A DNA stretch of 57,899 nucleotides from an uncultured bacterium (GTDB lineage Bacteria > Cyanobacteriota > Vampirovibrionia > Gastranaerophilales > Gastranaerophilaceae). The stretch covers positions 1-57,899 of the forward strand of contig CAMOPX010000010.1 of NCBI GenBank assembly GCA_946622415.1. Direction: 5' to 3'. Shown here piece by piece: positions 18,329 to 27,357 of the stretch (its first letter is position 1; the number at the start of each line of letters is the position of its first letter). A program made the position numbers and the translations under genes. Below the pieces are notes generated by a model. The model was not told the DNA's origin. It did not search any database and was given only the letters and a program-made list of their open reading frames with translations.

Positions 18329-18674
18329 AAAATTTCCGATTGAATTTAAAGATGACACAGACAGAATTATTATCGTTGCAATGTTTATTTGCTGTCTTTT
18401 CCCTGTGCTGTTTATCCCGCCATTAGTTGTTATTTTATTGTTAAAGAAATTCATAAGCGAAAAATCTTATAATATTGCAAAGGCATTTTTCAATTTTCAA
18501 TTGCTTATGTTTTTGATTTCTTTAATATTTGTTATACCCGTAGTCGGTTGGATGCTTGCTATTGTTGCTGCGCCGATATTATATATAGCAAATATTGTGA
18601 TTATAATATTAGCACTGTGTTCAATAATAAAGGGCGGAGAGATGAAAATTCCCGTGCCTTTTGAATTTGTTTAA
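18321..18674 (+). CDS. Small membrane protein, DUF4870-like
   Basis: The 117-aa protein has three or four hydrophobic helices (about 19-42, 57-80, 82-102) and ends in the short tail KIPVPFEFV, similar to the P-F-x-F/I ending common in DUF4870/Tic20-like small membrane proteins. Its ATG overlaps the end of the glycosyltransferase gene by 8 nt, so the two are probably translationally coupled. Function in that family is not established. An envelope protein made with the RTX-glycosyltransferase unit is the most that context supports. The family assignment is from overall pattern only. Confidence 0.6.
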   Translation: MIKKFPIEFKDDTDRIIIVAMFICCLFPVLFIPPLVVILLLKKFISEKSYNIAKAFFNFQLLMFLISLIFVIPVVGWMLAIVAAPILYIANIVIIILALCSIIKGGEMKIPVPFEFV

Positions 18675-18716
18675 AAATTTTGGCAATAAAAATGTTTCAA
18701 ATGTTTTTATTAATGT

Positions 18717-19085
18717 ATGACTTCTCCTTTAAATTCTTCAAACAGTCAAAATTTAATTAAACAGCCGCCTCCAAGTACTATGGATGCGGGTTTTGCGGTT
18801 AATAAAAAGCAGAATACCGAAATTCAGACAGCATCGCAAAATTTGCCTCAAGCTGTTCCGCAAAGAAAATACAAAAGACCAGACGTAGGCGTAATCACGC
18901 CTGCGCGTATTTCAAATACTCCTTTGTACGATACAATCTGTATTAAAGAAAGAGAAAATCCGCATTTAAAATATAAAATTATACCCAAAATCAAAACCAA
19001 AGATAATTTTCAAAAATTCGTTTCTCTGGGTGCATTTTTGACCGGAGTATACGCTTTGGGTTCATTAATTTTTAAGAAAAAATAA
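18717..19085 (+). CDS. Hypothetical tail-anchored protein, 122 aa
   Basis: I do not recognise this protein. Residues 1-95 are polar, proline- and glutamine-rich and look disordered. A single hydrophobic helix (about 102-117, FVSLGAFLTGVYALGSLIF) is followed by three lysines at the very end, a tail-anchor-like layout. There is no convincing Shine-Dalgarno before ATG 18717, so the start is uncertain. It lies 42 nt after the small membrane gene and converges on map. It might belong to the RTX-glycosyltransferase transcript. Confidence 0.5.
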   Translation: MTSPLNSSNSQNLIKQPPPSTMDAGFAVNKKQNTEIQTASQNLPQAVPQRKYKRPDVGVITPARISNTPLYDTICIKERENPHLKYKIIPKIKTKDNFQKFVSLGAFLTGVYALGSLIFKKK

Positions 19086-19108
19086 TTGTTTTTGGGTCAT
19101 TATAAAAT

Positions 19109-19855
19109 TTACATTAATTTCGTTGTAATTAAGGGTCCTTCTTCCGTTGCGACAACGGTATGTTCAAAATGCGCAGACGGTTTATTGTCATCTGTTACAA
19201 CTGTCCAATCATCAGCTAAAGTATGAACTTCGTCACAACCTAAATTTAACATAGGTTCGATTGCTATTGCGCAATTCTTTTTGATTATAATTGTTGAATT
19301 TGTTCTGTAGTTAAATAAAAACGGATCCTCATGCATTTGGTGTCCGACACCGTGTCCGCCGTATTGTCTTACTATTCCTACTTTTGCATTTAATGCTACA
19401 TCTTCAATTGCGGCAGAAACGTTTTCCAAAGGACTATCGGGAATCATTTGTTCAATGCCTGCAAATAAGGCTTTTTCTGTAACTTTTAAAAGATTTTCGA
19501 TTTCAGGTGCTATTTTTCCGACAGGATAAGTCCAAGCACTATCTCCGACCAAATCTCTGAAGGTTGCGCCAACATCAATTGATACTATATCGCCTTCTTT
19601 TAAAATCGTGTCTTTAGAGGGAATCCCATGGACAACCTGTTCGTTAACGGAAGCGCAGATTGAATTGGGAAAACCGTTGTACCCTAAGAAAGTTGGGTAT
19701 GCTTTATTTTTTTTAATTATGTCGTATGCAATTTTATCCAATTCTAATGTAGAAATTCCGGGTTCTATTACTCTTTTCATCTCCTGATGAACAAGAGCAA
19801 CAATATTTCCTGCCATACGCATTAATTTTATTTCTTCTCTTGATTTTTTGTTCAT
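19109..19855 (-). CDS. map: Methionine aminopeptidase, type I
   Basis: The 248-aa enzyme removes the initiator methionine from nascent proteins in the cytoplasm. All five metal ligands of the family can be placed: D94 (SIDVGA), D105 (VGDSAW), H168 (GGHGVGH), E200 (AIEPML) and E231 (HFEHTV). The H-G-I-P segment near 76-79 matches the substrate-binding histidine region. Length is typical of the short bacterial type I form, without an N-terminal zinc-finger extension. It is the last gene of a minus-strand run, 10 nt after the activase gene. In many bacteria map sits with secY/infA; its place behind a proBA-activase operon is unusual. Confidence 0.95.
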   Translation of the reverse strand: MNKKSREEIKLMRMAGNIVALVHQEMKRVIEPGISTLELDKIAYDIIKKNKAYPTFLGYNGFPNSICASVNEQVVHGIPSKDTILKEGDIVSIDVGATFRDLVGDSAWTYPVGKIAPEIENLLKVTEKALFAGIEQMIPDSPLENVSAAIEDVALNAKVGIVRQYGGHGVGHQMHEDPFLFNYRTNSTIIIKKNCAIAIEPMLNLGCDEVHTLADDWTVVTDDNKPSAHFEHTVVATEEGPLITTKLM

Positions 19856-19865
19856 AACTTTGCCT

Positions 19866-20885
19866 TTAATTAATATCCCATCTTCCGCATGTTCCGCCCC
19901 AACGAGCGATGATGTTGCCTTTGATATCCGAGATTTTTTTGATTTCTTCTCTGTTTTGTTGTTCTTTGCCTTCTAAAATCGTAATTACTTCGCAATTATT
20001 TGAACATCCTGTGCATTGACATGTTATGGAATGAAATTCCATATCTTTTATTGTCCAGCCTTTAAATTTTGTAGGCTGATTTGTGAATTGGTGATGCTCC
20101 ATAGCAAGCATTGCGGCGCCTATTGCGCCCATTGTCTGATGATGAGGGGGAACAACAACTTCATGTCCTAATGCTTCTTCAAAAGCCTTAACCATGCCTT
20201 TATTTGTTGCAACACCGCCCTGAAAAGAAATTTTAGGAAGCAAATCCTTTCCTAATGCTAAATTTGAAATATAGTTTCTGACTAATGCCTGACATAATCC
20301 GTATAATAAATCTTCAACAGCATATCCCAGTTGTTGTTTATGGATTAAATCAGATTCTGCAAATACTCCGCAACGGCCTGCAATTCTTGCGGGAGATTTT
20401 GATTTTAGGGCAATATCGCCAAAATCCTTTATATCGACATTCAGTCTTTGTGCCTGATGGTCAAGAAAACTTCCTGTTCCTGCAGCGCAAACCGTATTCA
20501 TTGCAAAATCCGTTACTATACCGTCTCTTAAAATTATAATTTTAGAATCTTGTCCGCCGATTTCAAGAATTGTTTGAACATCGGGAATGGCGCTTGAAGC
20601 TGCAACCGCATGGGCTGTGATTTCATTTTTAATTACGTCCGCGCCAATCAGAGCGCCCGCTAAATTTCTGCCCGAGCCTGTTGTTCCTGCTGACATAATT
20701 TCATATTCATTTTCAAGACCCTTTTCTTTTGCCTGAAGAAGAAGATTATCCAGACATTTTTGAACTGCTGCAACAGGTTGACCTGCAGTGCGGGTCATGT
20801 AACTATCAATATGTTTTCCGTCTTCATCAATAAGAGCTATTTTTGTCGTAACGGAGCCGACGTCAATTCCTAAATATACTTTCAT
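19866..20885 (-). CDS. BadF/HgdC-type acyl-CoA dehydratase activase ATPase
   Basis: The 339-aa protein has the ASKHA ATPase fold: GIDVGSVTTK (6-15), the GGQDSK motif (110-115) and the two cysteines that bridge a [4Fe-4S] cluster between subunits in HgdC (C133 in NTVCAAGTG and C172 in GRCGVF). In known systems this dimer uses ATP to drive one electron into a 2-hydroxyacyl-CoA dehydratase or benzoyl-CoA reductase. Beyond the usual length of about 260 residues is a tail with C-x-C-x2-C-x3-C (289-298) and C333, resembling the start of the second half of very long activase-related proteins. No dehydratase subunits occur nearby, so its partner is unknown. It lies 56 nt after the amidohydrolase gene and 10 nt before map. 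Confidence 0.85.
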   Translation of the reverse strand: MKVYLGIDVGSVTTKIALIDEDGKHIDSYMTRTAGQPVAAVQKCLDNLLLQAKEKGLENEYEIMSAGTTGSGRNLAGALIGADVIKNEITAHAVAASSAIPDVQTILEIGGQDSKIIILRDGIVTDFAMNTVCAAGTGSFLDHQAQRLNVDIKDFGDIALKSKSPARIAGRCGVFAESDLIHKQQLGYAVEDLLYGLCQALVRNYISNLALGKDLLPKISFQGGVATNKGMVKAFEEALGHEVVVPPHHQTMGAIGAAMLAMEHHQFTNQPTKFKGWTIKDMEFHSITCQCTGCSNNCEVITILEGKEQQNREEIKKISDIKGNIIARWGGTCGRWDIN

Positions 20886-20941
20886 GATACTATTATTGTA
20901 TTACAAAAATATAAAAAAATAATGCAAATTGGTTTTATTGA

Positions 20942-22249
20942 TTAATATTTAATTTTACCCTGTTTTACGACACTTCTTGCATTGATATAGACATGGTCCG
21001 GACGTTCTTTATTTAATATGGCGTTATAGTCTTCATTTTCAGCCAATTCAAAAACGTTAAAATCCGCGTCTTTATCGCATTCAAGAGAACCTATAATATT
21101 ATTCAATCTCAAGATTTTTGCAGGAATGATAGTCAGATATTTTAAGGCTTCAATTGTACTTAATTTTCCGTTGTTAACATATCGAAGCTCATTCAATAAA
21201 GACAAATCCGAATTAAATGCAAGTGAATTTACTCCGAAGCCGAAACGATTGGGGAAGTATTTTAAAACTTCATCAAAATCAAGCTTTTTGTCGTGGAGAT
21301 TGTCGCTTATTCTCGGGCAATATGCAAGCGCAACTTTGTTTTCCAACAATATTGCTAAATCAGATTCCGATAGATAATTTCCGTATGAAACGAGCAGTTG
21401 TTTTGATAAAATTCCCATTTCTTTTAGGTATTGTGCAGGTGAAAGATTTTCCATTACGGGTTCAAATTTTTTATTTCCCGTAAATTCATTCAACAAATCA
21501 ATATCCGAGAATCCATGCTTCAGCCAGTCCATTTCTTCCTTTGATTCTGCTAATCTGATAGTCATTAAGATATTGTGTTTTTTGCAGTATTTTGAAAGTA
21601 TTCTGAACAATCTTTTATGTACGCAGCAAACACTGTGCGGTGCAACGCCTATGAAGGTGTTTTCGGATTTTTGATTTTTGAATTTTTCTATTTTCTTTTG
21701 AATGGCTCTAAATTCTTCCTTGCTTGTTTCAACGGAATCAGAGAACAGTTCAAAAAACAAATATGTTTTTAAGGGAGTTTCATTTAAAAGATTAAAATAT
21801 TTACTCTCCGTAGATAATTGTGCAAGTGCTGTTGTTCCGTTCAAAAGGCTTAATTCGAGCCCTTTTTTAAATGAGCTCCTTTTTTCTTCTTTTGACATGC
21901 AGAAATATTCGGATAGAAGATTAGCGAGTTTATATATAAAAGATTTTTTTGAAATTCCCGCTAAAAAATAAAACTTTTTGAATATTGTGTAGATTCTTTT
22001 GATTTTTTCATGCAGGCTTTTCTTTTTTTCACATTTTACTTTTGTATATTGAAGATGATTATGCAGATTAACAAACCCCGGTGTTATGACCGCATTTTGA
22101 AAATCTTTTATATGGTCATAAATTGATTCATCAAGTTCATTTTGCTTTATTATTTCTTGAACTTTACCTTCGTCGGTTATAAGGGCGCAGTCTTCATAAA
22201 CATTTCCGTCTGATGGTATTATCCATTTTGCTTTATATACTTTTGTCAT
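20942..22249 (-). CDS. Amidohydrolase-superfamily protein with degenerate metal site
   Basis: The 435-aa protein aligns along its length with ATZ/TRZ-type deaminases, a group that includes aminodeoxyfutalosine and guanine deaminases: N-terminal beta-sandwich, PGFVNLHNHL (H63/H65), APHS (204-207), and the C-terminal GSLECDKDADFNVF sandwich strand. Three expected catalytic positions are changed. The strand-5 His of H-L-A-E reads R232 (IRLAES). The strand-6 His reads S288 (LLVSYG, usually LLVHC). The strand-8 Asp of G-T-D-S reads N341 (GVNSLAFNSDL). A normal zinc hydrolase site therefore cannot form, and it is probably a binding protein or pseudoenzyme. It starts 10 nt after proA and is likely in the same operon. 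Confidence 0.75.
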   Translation of the reverse strand: MTKVYKAKWIIPSDGNVYEDCALITDEGKVQEIIKQNELDESIYDHIKDFQNAVITPGFVNLHNHLQYTKVKCEKKKSLHEKIKRIYTIFKKFYFLAGISKKSFIYKLANLLSEYFCMSKEEKRSSFKKGLELSLLNGTTALAQLSTESKYFNLLNETPLKTYLFFELFSDSVETSKEEFRAIQKKIEKFKNQKSENTFIGVAPHSVCCVHKRLFRILSKYCKKHNILMTIRLAESKEEMDWLKHGFSDIDLLNEFTGNKKFEPVMENLSPAQYLKEMGILSKQLLVSYGNYLSESDLAILLENKVALAYCPRISDNLHDKKLDFDEVLKYFPNRFGFGVNSLAFNSDLSLLNELRYVNNGKLSTIEALKYLTIIPAKILRLNNIIGSLECDKDADFNVFELAENEDYNAILNKERPDHVYINARSVVKQGKIKY

Positions 22250-22259
22250 TATAACCTCG

Positions 22260-23513
22260 CTACAATGTTTTGTGTGTAAAAGTTTTTATGCCTTTAGCAT
22301 AATCATCTACAATGTTATTTGAACCGTATAATTTATATTTGTATATCGTAAGCCCTTCCAGTCCTACAGGGCCTCTTGCGTGAGTTTTATTTGTCGAAAT
22401 GCCGACTTCTGCACCAAAACCGTATCTGAAGCCGTCTGAGAATCTTGTTGAACAATTTGAAAATACGGAGGATGAATCTACAAGATTCATAAATTTTTCA
22501 ATGTGTTCATTGTTGTTTGACAGAATTGAATCCGTGTGTCCTGAGCCGAATTTATTGATATGCTCTATTGCATCATCCACGTTATTAACAATTTTTAAAC
22601 TCAAAATTTTATCGCCGTATTCTGTCGAATAGTTCTCAGGGTTTTCTACGATTTTTATTTGAGCATCATTTAGAGCAGACTTTAATTCATTTATGAATTT
22701 ATAATCTTTATGAATAAGCAGAGTTTCTGTAGCGTTGCATGCGCTCGGATATTGAGTTTTAGCGTCTATGATTATTTTTTTTGTATTTTCAAAATCGCAG
22801 TCGCTATCAATAAACGTATGACAAATGCCTGAAGCATGGCCTAATACGGGAATTTTCGTATTTTCTTTAATGAATTTAACCAGCTTATTTCCGCCTCTCG
22901 GGATAATAAGGCTGATATATTCATCAAATTCAAGCATATTTTTTACGTCTTCTCTTGTATAAACAAGACTTATAACATTTTGAGGGAAGCCCTCAACTTC
23001 ATTAAGCGCTTCTTTTAATAATTCATAAAAAACCGTATTTGTTTTTGTGCATTCGCGTCCGCCTTTTAATATTGCACAATTTCCTGATTTTATAATCAGT
23101 GAAGAAATTTGTATAAAGCAATCGGGACGTGCTTCAAAAATAACACCGATTACACCGATTGGCACCGTTACTTTTTTTAAGATTAAATCTTTATCGAGTT
23201 CTTTCGCCCAGAGAACTTTATTTATCGGGTCATCAAGATGTATTAAATCATTTAAACCTTTTATTAAATCATTCAATTTTGCTTCGTTGAGTTTTAATCT
23301 GTCAAAAGTTGCTTTATTAATTTCACCGTTATCAAGAAGGTTTTGAGCATCTTTTAAATCTTCTTTATTTGCTTTAAATATTTCTTCCTTATTTTCTTCC
23401 AACTTTTTTGCAATAGAAGCAAGAGCCTTGTTTTTGATTGATGTATCAAGATTCATCATTTTTAAAAAGGCTTCTTTTGATTTTTTTGCAATTGTTATCA
23501 TATTTTCTGTCAT
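22260..23513 (-). CDS. proA: Glutamate-5-semialdehyde dehydrogenase (gamma-glutamyl phosphate reductase)
   Basis: The 417-aa enzyme performs the second step of proline synthesis, NADPH-dependent reduction of gamma-glutamyl phosphate. It has the aldehyde-dehydrogenase fold with the catalytic cysteine C259 in YPSACNATETLL, the GVIGVIFEARPD segment (120-131) and the AEVGIS-TNKTHARGP C-terminal signature. Length matches the family. It starts 8 nt after the stop of proB and is followed 10 nt later by the degenerate amidohydrolase gene. proC, needed for the last step, is not in this window. Confidence 0.97.
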   Translation of the reverse strand: MTENMITIAKKSKEAFLKMMNLDTSIKNKALASIAKKLEENKEEIFKANKEDLKDAQNLLDNGEINKATFDRLKLNEAKLNDLIKGLNDLIHLDDPINKVLWAKELDKDLILKKVTVPIGVIGVIFEARPDCFIQISSLIIKSGNCAILKGGRECTKTNTVFYELLKEALNEVEGFPQNVISLVYTREDVKNMLEFDEYISLIIPRGGNKLVKFIKENTKIPVLGHASGICHTFIDSDCDFENTKKIIIDAKTQYPSACNATETLLIHKDYKFINELKSALNDAQIKIVENPENYSTEYGDKILSLKIVNNVDDAIEHINKFGSGHTDSILSNNNEHIEKFMNLVDSSSVFSNCSTRFSDGFRYGFGAEVGISTNKTHARGPVGLEGLTIYKYKLYGSNNIVDDYAKGIKTFTHKTL

Positions 23514-23521
23514 AATAATTC

Positions 23522-24628
23522 CTAAATTAAAACCAAATTGTCTTTTATAACTACATCATCATCGTATTTGTAACCCAGTATTTCATCTATTTTATCAGAG
23601 TGTTCGCCTTTTATTTTATCAATATCAATAGCGTCATAGCTGGATATTCCTCTTGCAAATTCGTTATTGTTTTCATCAACAATGGAGATTATTTCTCCCC
23701 GTTTGAATTTGCCTTCTACTCCTGTTATACCGACAGATAAAAGGCTTTTTTGATTTTCTTTTATTGCTTTTTTGGCACCCGAATTAACCTTTATTTTTCC
23801 CATTATATTTGTTGCATAAGCAATCCAACGTTTTTTGTGGGATAAATTTTGATTGGGCAAAAATACTGTACCAACGTTATCGTCAAAAACTTTTCTTATT
23901 ATTCCGGGGATTTTTCCGTTTACGATTTTTGCATACAAACCTGACGAAGTAACAACTTTTGCCGCCGTAAGTTTTGTAATCATTCCGCCTCTGCCGCCTG
24001 TTGAGGCGCCGGATGCGAGTTTTTCGATTTTTGATGTAACTTTTTCAACAACGGGAATAAGTTTAGCGTCATCATATAATTTCGGATTTTTGTCGAATAA
24101 TCCGTCTATATCCGATACCATAACGAGCAAATCCGCATCAAGTTTAGATGCAACAATAGAGGACAATTTATCGTTATCCGAAAAACAAACATGTTCCAAT
24201 TCCGAGGGTGATACGGCGTCGTTTTGATTTATTATCGGAATAACTCCGTTTTCAAGCAATTTATGAAGTGTGAGCCTCAAGGATAAATATTTCCTTCTGT
24301 TTGAAAAATCTTCTTCGGTTAATAAAATTTGTGCTGTCGTTATTCCGTATTTTTCAAAGCCGTCTTGCCATATGCTCATCAATAAAGGCTGTCCTATACT
24401 GGCAGCTGCCTGTTTTAGAGTGGTAGAGGTTGATGTATCAACTCCTAATTTCTTTGCACCTAAACCAACGGCACCTGATGTTACAACAAGAACTTCTCTT
24501 CCCTGTTTATACAAATACGAAATGTCTTCAATAAAAGAATACAAATGTGCGAGAGATATCTCTCCCGTATCGTTTCTTAATATATTTGTTCCGAATTTGA
24601 AGACAATTCTTTTTGAATTTTCAATCAT
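23522..24628 (-). CDS. proB: Glutamate 5-kinase
   Basis: The enzyme phosphorylates glutamate, the first and usually feedback-inhibited step of proline synthesis. It has the amino-acid-kinase domain (RIVFKFGTNIL near the start; VTSGAVGLG; NQNDAVS; GASTGGRGGMITKL) and a C-terminal PUA domain (about 275-365). I chose ATG 24628 (368 aa) over the longer frame beginning at 24673, because AAAGG lies about eight bases upstream and homologues begin close to the K-F-G-T strand. It opens the minus-strand run proB-proA-amidohydrolase-activase-map. Confidence 0.95.
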   Translation of the reverse strand: MIENSKRIVFKFGTNILRNDTGEISLAHLYSFIEDISYLYKQGREVLVVTSGAVGLGAKKLGVDTSTSTTLKQAAASIGQPLLMSIWQDGFEKYGITTAQILLTEEDFSNRRKYLSLRLTLHKLLENGVIPIINQNDAVSPSELEHVCFSDNDKLSSIVASKLDADLLVMVSDIDGLFDKNPKLYDDAKLIPVVEKVTSKIEKLASGASTGGRGGMITKLTAAKVVTSSGLYAKIVNGKIPGIIRKVFDDNVGTVFLPNQNLSHKKRWIAYATNIMGKIKVNSGAKKAIKENQKSLLSVGITGVEGKFKRGEIISIVDENNNEFARGISSYDAIDIDKIKGEHSDKIDEILGYKYDDDVVIKDNLVLI

Positions 24629-24716
24629 TTTGGCGCCTTTAAAAAAATGAGTTATTGTGATTGATTTTAGCATGATAAAAGATATTATTCAAATAGATTA
24701 TTCTTTTCGGATTCTG

Positions 24717-24745
24717 TTGCATGTTATATCCAAAAAAAATATAAT
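24717..24745 (+). promoter_or_regulatory. Predicted sigma70-type promoter of the pilin-comM operon
   Basis: TTGCAT (24717-24722), a 17-nt spacer, and a perfect TATAAT (24740-24745). It lies 28 nt before ATG 24773, which has GGAG upstream, and is divergent from proB. Confidence 0.7.
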
Positions 24746-24772
24746 TATATGTATGTTAGTATTGGAGCTTTT

Positions 24773-25594
24773 ATGCGATTATTTAACAAAAAAAATATAA
24801 AAAAAGCCTTTACGCTTATTGAATTGACTGTAGTAATGATGATTATAGGTATGCTTTCTCTTGTTCTGGTTCAAACACTAAAGTCAAAAAAATATGAAGA
24901 AAAAACAAATTATCTTATGGCGCAAAAAACAATAGAATCTATGACGAATGTTTTTCAGCAAATAAGACAAACGGAAACAGAAGTTGTTCCTGCGGGAAAA
25001 TATATGACAAAAGTCGGAGATACCTATGAATACACTGTTTTAAGTACGGATGGAAACGGTGCTTTGGCTAATACTACGGAACTTGCCGGACTCGTTGGTG
25101 ATTATATGAAAAAAAACGGAGATATAATAAATTTTTGTTCTGCTACAGGTTCATGTTCAGATTTAGCGGTAAAAGGTTTTAAATTACCGGGGAATTTTTA
25201 CGTAGGATTTGAAATCTTCTACGGTAACGATAGCAAGCCAACACCGACAGATTGCCCTGTTTTTCGTATGCCGGGTGACAATGAAAATGAATATGAACCA
25301 AACAAAAATTACGACGGTACGACAAAAAAATGCTGGGGTAAACTTCATATTGATATAAACGGCAGTAATCCGCCAAATAAGCTGAATGACGATTATTATG
25401 TATTCGGATTGGATGAATACGGAATTGTGACAAACGGTAAGCCTAAAAAAAGTGAATCAGAAACAGAAACAGGAACATATGACGAAGAAGATAATGCCTG
25501 CTGGATGAAAGACGGAAATCAATATTACTGCGACGAAGAAGGCACAACATGTTCTGACAAAACTCAAGGCGCACCTTGCTCACATACTTCATAA
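24773..25594 (+). CDS. Type IV pilin-like / pseudopilin protein
   Basis: From ATG 24773 (GGAG nearby; preferred to the ATG at 24749) the protein is 273 aa. It begins with a short basic leader ending K-K-A, then FTLIELTVVMMIIGML, the class III prepilin signal: cleavage before F13, with Glu at mature position 5. The residue before cleavage is Ala rather than the usual Gly, a tolerated but less common form. The rest is a globular domain with several cysteines, and the tail (about 240-273) carries four Cys and is rich in D/E. It is probably a minor pilin or pseudopilin of a type IV pilus, competence or type II secretion machine. It is first of four closely spaced genes ending in comM. Confidence 0.85.
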   Translation: MRLFNKKNIKKAFTLIELTVVMMIIGMLSLVLVQTLKSKKYEEKTNYLMAQKTIESMTNVFQQIRQTETEVVPAGKYMTKVGDTYEYTVLSTDGNGALANTTELAGLVGDYMKKNGDIINFCSATGSCSDLAVKGFKLPGNFYVGFEIFYGNDSKPTPTDCPVFRMPGDNENEYEPNKNYDGTTKKCWGKLHIDINGSNPPNKLNDDYYVFGLDEYGIVTNGKPKKSESETETGTYDEEDNACWMKDGNQYYCDEEGTTCSDKTQGAPCSHTS

Positions 25595-25622
25595 AAGAAC
25601 AATATAATAAAGAAAACAAGAT

Positions 25623-27350
25623 ATGCTTAACATTAAAAAAGATAACAAAAATCCTAAAAAAATCAAAGAACTGTTATTGAGTTCTTTGACTGATTATCTT
25701 GTTTATAAAAAATCAATAAACAAAAATGAGCTTCTAAAATACATTAAAATTTCTATTCCCGATAAAAACTTTGAAAATACTTCGATTATTGTTTCGATAT
25801 TGAGTTTAATAAACTACAATGAAGGCGAAAGATACCACAAAACAATTAATAATCTGAATGAAGCAAAGCACCTCGCGTATTCCAATAACTCCAAACTTGC
25901 ACAAAAAATAAACGCCTTCTGTTTTGCTCTTGTGGAATTAAATGAAGAAAATACGGAAAAAGCCTTAAATTTGCTTAATTCTGCGTATTTAACCGAATAT
26001 GATTTTGATGAATTGAATGAATGCATATTAAAATTTCAAAACAAAGCAAAAGTTTTATTTAAGGGTGATGTTTCTTTAACAAAAAATTTAACGAATAATT
26101 TTCAACACGATGCACTCCTTGCTCTTTTAAAGGTGGGTAGGGCTGTTGCTATGGAAACTGATATAAATTCGCTTTTAACAGTTATAACAGAACAGATTCA
26201 ACAGGCATTAAATGCGGATAGATGCAGCGTTTTTCTTGTTGATAATAATGAACTCTGGTCTAAAGTAGCTTTGGGTTTAGAGGTTAAAGAAATAAGATTT
26301 CCGATAAATAAGGGTCTGGCGGGTCATGTTGCTTTGACAGGCGAAACCGTTAATATAAAAAACGCTTATGAAAGTAAATATTTCAACAGTGAAATTGATA
26401 CAAAAACGGGCTATAAAACAAAAAATATTCTCTGTATGCCAATCAGAAACCTGTCTCACCAAATAGTTGGTGTATTTCAGGTTTTAAATAAAAATGCAGG
26501 CGATTTTACAAAGAAAGATGAGGATTTACTCCTTGCAATAGGTTCTTCTGCGGGTATTGCAATAGAAAATGCCAATCTTTTCAACAGGCAAAAAAAACTA
26601 ATCAATGACCAAAAACAATTGTTTTCAAGCTTTATTGATACTCTATCCGCTTCAATTGATGCAAGAGATAAAATAACCTCGGGTCATTCAAAGCGTGTTA
26701 CGGGGTATGCGGGTTTAATTTGTGATAAATTCAATCTCGATGAAACGGAAAAAGAAAAAATAAAAAACGCTTCACTTTTACATGATATAGGAAAAATCGG
26801 AATAAAAGACAGTGTCTTGCAAAAGGAAGGAAGATTAACGGAAGAAGAATATAACCACATAAAAGAGCATGTTAAATTTACGCACAACATTTTAGAAAAA
26901 GTATGTACGACGAATAATTTTAAAGATGTAGTAAAAATCGCTTCATCTCACCATGAAAAGTTCGACGGAACAGGCTATTTTAAAGGATTGTCGGGAGATA
27001 AGATTCCTTTAGGTGGAAGAATACTCGCTGTTTGCGATGTGTTTGATGCGATTACATCAAAAAGGCACTACAGAAGCAAAATGGAAATAGCGGATGCCCT
27101 AAAAATAATAACGGAAGGTAAAAGTAAGCACTTTGATCCTGAGGTTGTTAACAAATTTATGAACATTTCAACATTCGATATTCTGTCAGTTATGCAAAAA
27201 GAAAAAATTCCCTCAATAAATTCCGAAGAACAAAATATATTAAAGAGGTTTAAATTGATAGAATTATGTGCTATTCTTAATAAAGAGAGGAAAAATTCAA
27301 AAGAGAATTCACTGGTTAATACATTTAATAAATATTATCTCGCAACGTAG
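25623..27350 (+). CDS. GAF and HD-GYP domain signalling protein
   Basis: The 575-aa protein has a helical N-terminal part (1-165), a GAF sensor domain (about 178-320, ending in the IAIENANLF helix), a short linker helix and an HD-GYP phosphodiesterase domain (about 335-530). The HD pair is H387/D388 in LLHDIGKIG, and the second motif reads HHEKFDGTGYFKG (443-455). The canonical sequence is GYP; here it is GYF. HD-GYP proteins degrade cyclic di-GMP or cGAMP, so this protein probably lowers a cyclic dinucleotide in response to a GAF-bound signal. It lacks membrane segments. Starting 28 nt after the pilin gene, it could set the output of that operon. Confidence 0.9.
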   Translation: MLNIKKDNKNPKKIKELLLSSLTDYLVYKKSINKNELLKYIKISIPDKNFENTSIIVSILSLINYNEGERYHKTINNLNEAKHLAYSNNSKLAQKINAFCFALVELNEENTEKALNLLNSAYLTEYDFDELNECILKFQNKAKVLFKGDVSLTKNLTNNFQHDALLALLKVGRAVAMETDINSLLTVITEQIQQALNADRCSVFLVDNNELWSKVALGLEVKEIRFPINKGLAGHVALTGETVNIKNAYESKYFNSEIDTKTGYKTKNILCMPIRNLSHQIVGVFQVLNKNAGDFTKKDEDLLLAIGSSAGIAIENANLFNRQKKLINDQKQLFSSFIDTLSASIDARDKITSGHSKRVTGYAGLICDKFNLDETEKEKIKNASLLHDIGKIGIKDSVLQKEGRLTEEEYNHIKEHVKFTHNILEKVCTTNNFKDVVKIASSHHEKFDGTGYFKGLSGDKIPLGGRILAVCDVFDAITSKRHYRSKMEIADALKIITEGKSKHFDPEVVNKFMNISTFDILSVMQKEKIPSINSEEQNILKRFKLIELCAILNKERKNSKENSLVNTFNKYYLAT

Positions 27351-27357
27351 GCTATAA

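Noticed and set aside
24629-24673. 15-codon N-terminal extension of ProB
   Set aside because: The internal ATG at 24628 has the better ribosome site, and the extension is hydrophobic and not typical of ProB.
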